DNA of 64,000 bases from Amblyornis subalaris (taxonomy: Eukaryota > Chordata > Aves > Passeriformes > Ptilonorhynchidae): contig JACAXG010000031.1 of NCBI GenBank assembly GCA_018881555.1, positions 6,693,127 through 6,757,126 of the forward strand, written 5' to 3'. This document shows positions 61,746-64,000 of this stretch, one piece after another. The notes under the pieces were generated by a model. That model was not told where the DNA came from. It saw nothing but the letters and a program-made list of their open reading frames with translations, and ran no database searches. Within the stretch, counting starts at the first letter, position 1; each line of letters opens with the position of its first letter. A program made the translations under genes and the position numbers.

Positions 61746-63854
61746 GCACTTCTGATTGCATTTTAATATTGTTTTCATTGCCTTCTTAATCTATATTAAT
61801 ATCTGGTTTTTAATGCCTGGTATTATAAGATCAGATTATCACCCTCAGGACTGGACCTTACCTTGTACCTACTGGGTACAGTGAGCCTACACTTGGTCTC
61901 ATCCTTGCTGAAGAGCCAGTTCTTGCATCACTGGTGCTGTCTATTTTCACTGACCACTCTTATAGGTGCTTTTTTTTCTGAAAAATGTGATAAAATAGCA
62001 ATCAGAAATAACTGCAGAGTCCAAAAGATAGGAAAGACACTGCATGATGGTGAAATGGTACATACAGGATTTGATTCGGTTTGTTTAAAGACCATTGGAA
62101 AGAAATAGATGTGATCGGTATCTTTGAGGAAACACTATTTTTTGAAACACAAGTGTTTAAAATATATAAATAGGCCAAAAACTATGGAGAGCTGGTGTTC
62201 ACTTGAGTGTTTTTGACTGATTAAATACCAGCTCGGTCCATTTTATCAACTGGAGGTGCAGAGCTGTTCATACGTGCCACAGTCAGTGGGCGGCTAACAG
62301 GAGCTGGGCTTATTTGGCCTGCGGCAGAGTCACCGCTGAGGTCCGTGTGNTGCAGCAGGTGATGACAAGCATGGCTCATGACATCTTTTGAAACAAAGGC
62401 AAGCCACTAAAGGCCAAGTGAATATAACACAGTGAAAACTGAGTGTTCTATTAGAAGCAAAATTAATATGGTTCAGATAAAGAGTGATCAAAATAGTTTT
62501 AGATGACATAAGAATTTGACCCTTCAAGGATGTTTTATGAAGTACGTGAGGTAATACAGAATGGAGGAACCCATGTCATTGTAAATTAGTGTCCTTGAGT
62601 TAAGTCTCATTACCAAGACACCTCNACTTTTTTAATTATTTGACCTGCCATGGTTAATAAAAAGAAAGTTAATTCGGTGTGACATTTTTGGTGGTAGCTT
62701 GGTGCACTACTAATTTAATTGCAGTTAAAAAAAAATTCCAAAAAAACCCCAAACTTTACGTTCTTTGCATTTTGAATCACTTGATGATTTATTAGTCATT
62801 ATTTATACCCTCAGTATTTCAATTAGGACACGTGAAATAAAACCGATGTTGGGGGAGTGTAAGTAAGTGTTTGTTGATTGTAATTATTTTAATGTTACTA
62901 TTTAATGGAGAATACTATATTTTGATTCTTTAATATTTCTGCTTAGATCTAAAACCAGAAGTGTCTACAAGATAGAAATCCACTGCAGCAAAATGCCATC
63001 TTATTACTATGCGTGCTATGACGCTTACAGGTTATTGTCAATATACAGTGTCTACTGGCGAGGAAGCTTTTGTTTGTCATGGGAACAAAATGATTGCTCC
63101 TCATTTTTCTAGACTGCTGAGTTCTTTAAGTGAAAAGCATTTTGATCCTGGAATAAATATTGATTCTCTCTTTTCTCTCTCTGAGAAAATTAATTTAGTG
63201 TGAGTTATATGCACCCAGGTGAGGTAAGGCCAGCTCAGGACCACACAGGCTACTTAAACTTGTGACGCAGACCAGTATTCAAGAAGTGGCTTCATTATCC
63301 CTGGGTCAGCACATACATGCTGGTTCTTTTGGAGAGTGTCTCTTGGGGCAGAGCAAGAAAGGATTCGTGTGTCACTTGTCTATAGCAAAAGGATCCCAGA
63401 TTTCTCCTTTTTAACCAGAAAGTAGTAGCATCAATTTGCCTTTATTCCCATCCACCTGCCCCTCTCTGAGTGGTTGTGTACCTTAAACCCAGGTGGTCTG
63501 GGTGAGACCATGGGTACTAATTCACTGTACCTTCCAGAGACAGCCTTTGGAGAAACACAGAAATCTGCATTTTGCTGTGCAGATTTTTAGAATGCAGAAA
63601 TCCTTTTCAGAGTGCATTGGGGCAAAAGTAGAGTGGTTGGCAATAGCCAAGTCTTCCCTTTATAAACAGGCTGAAAACATAGAAAAGAGAATGCAGGGTG
63701 TTGAGATAATGTGTTTACAAAACTGAGCATCCACTGCTGTTGCCACTCCTCAGCTGACTGGGGGCATCCTGGGAGAGGGAAAGGGGCTCGTTGGCACGTC
63801 CTTGACGCACAAACTGAAAGAACTGGCGAGAGCAACAGAAAGAGTTGGACAGAT
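61746..63854. other. Gene-free unique DNA
   Basis: I see no gene. Frames are at most 81 codons and have no recognisable domain. No mobile element was recognised. Confidence 0.55.
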
Positions 63855-63914
63855 TTCCTTAAAGAATTGCACACTTCCACCTCTTCCTTTTAAAGAATTG
63901 CACACTTTCACAGC
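63855..63914. repeat. About 30-bp tandem duplication
   Basis: TTCCTTAAAGAATTGCACAC and TTCCTTTTAAAGAATTGCAC begin two adjacent copies (63855-63883 and 63884-63914). The second has two extra T, and one base differs in the following CTTCCAC versus CTTTCAC. The high similarity suggests a fairly recent event. Confidence 0.88.
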
Positions 63915-64000
63915 TTCATTTTTGCAGTTCTCTTAAGAAGAAACTGAAAAATATCTGAGCCTTTGCAAATGACCACAATGTGTCTGCTGCTATCACAGTG

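Noticed and set aside
1..64000. CRISPR array, operon, insertion sequence or other prokaryotic system
   Set aside because: The window has vertebrate repeats and no dense coding, so prokaryotic features do not apply.

Overview
This window looks like a gene-poor stretch of a bird nuclear genome, either intergenic or deep intronic. The strongest clue is three truncated CR1 retrotransposon fragments with avian-type 3' ends (23786-23925, 24740-25430, 48036-48650), all on the minus strand. The rest is AT-rich unique sequence with isolated single N bases. I found no protein-coding gene or exon I could defend. Open reading frames on both strands are short, mostly 60-160 codons, and none resembles a protein family I recognise. 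The longest overlap repeats, contain N codons or have no coding character.

Layout: 1-16427 is unique non-coding DNA with GT-rich and TTTC low-complexity tracts and two weak ancient-repeat fragments. A well-preserved MIR-type SINE lies at 16428-16605, with a likely second MIR fragment in reverse at 17574-17635. Position 19453 starts a fragment of an old amniote repeat built around a TTGACTTCAATGG-type core. CR1 fragments occupy 23786-25430. From 25431 to 48035 there is little but microsatellites, small tandem duplications and one perfect 12-bp-arm hairpin (36560-36586). The best-preserved CR1 is at 48036-48650, followed by a GC-richer pocket to about 48990. From 49000 to 60150 I see short duplications, a C-run/G-run pair, and stretches that read like candidate developmental enhancers. 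The last 4 kb holds another old amniote repeat (60155-60265) and a clear U2 snRNA pseudogene (61363-61548) followed by an A-rich tail.

The parts do not form a pathway or operon. The window records repeat insertion of several ages: very old MIR and amniote foldback repeats, then CR1s, then simple repeats. The most interesting observation is the U2 copy with an A tail in a CR1-dominated genome, because CR1 machinery is not known to favour poly(A) RNAs. I found no previously undescribed biological system. Identifications of repeats rest on remembered consensus sequences and reading by eye, not on a search.
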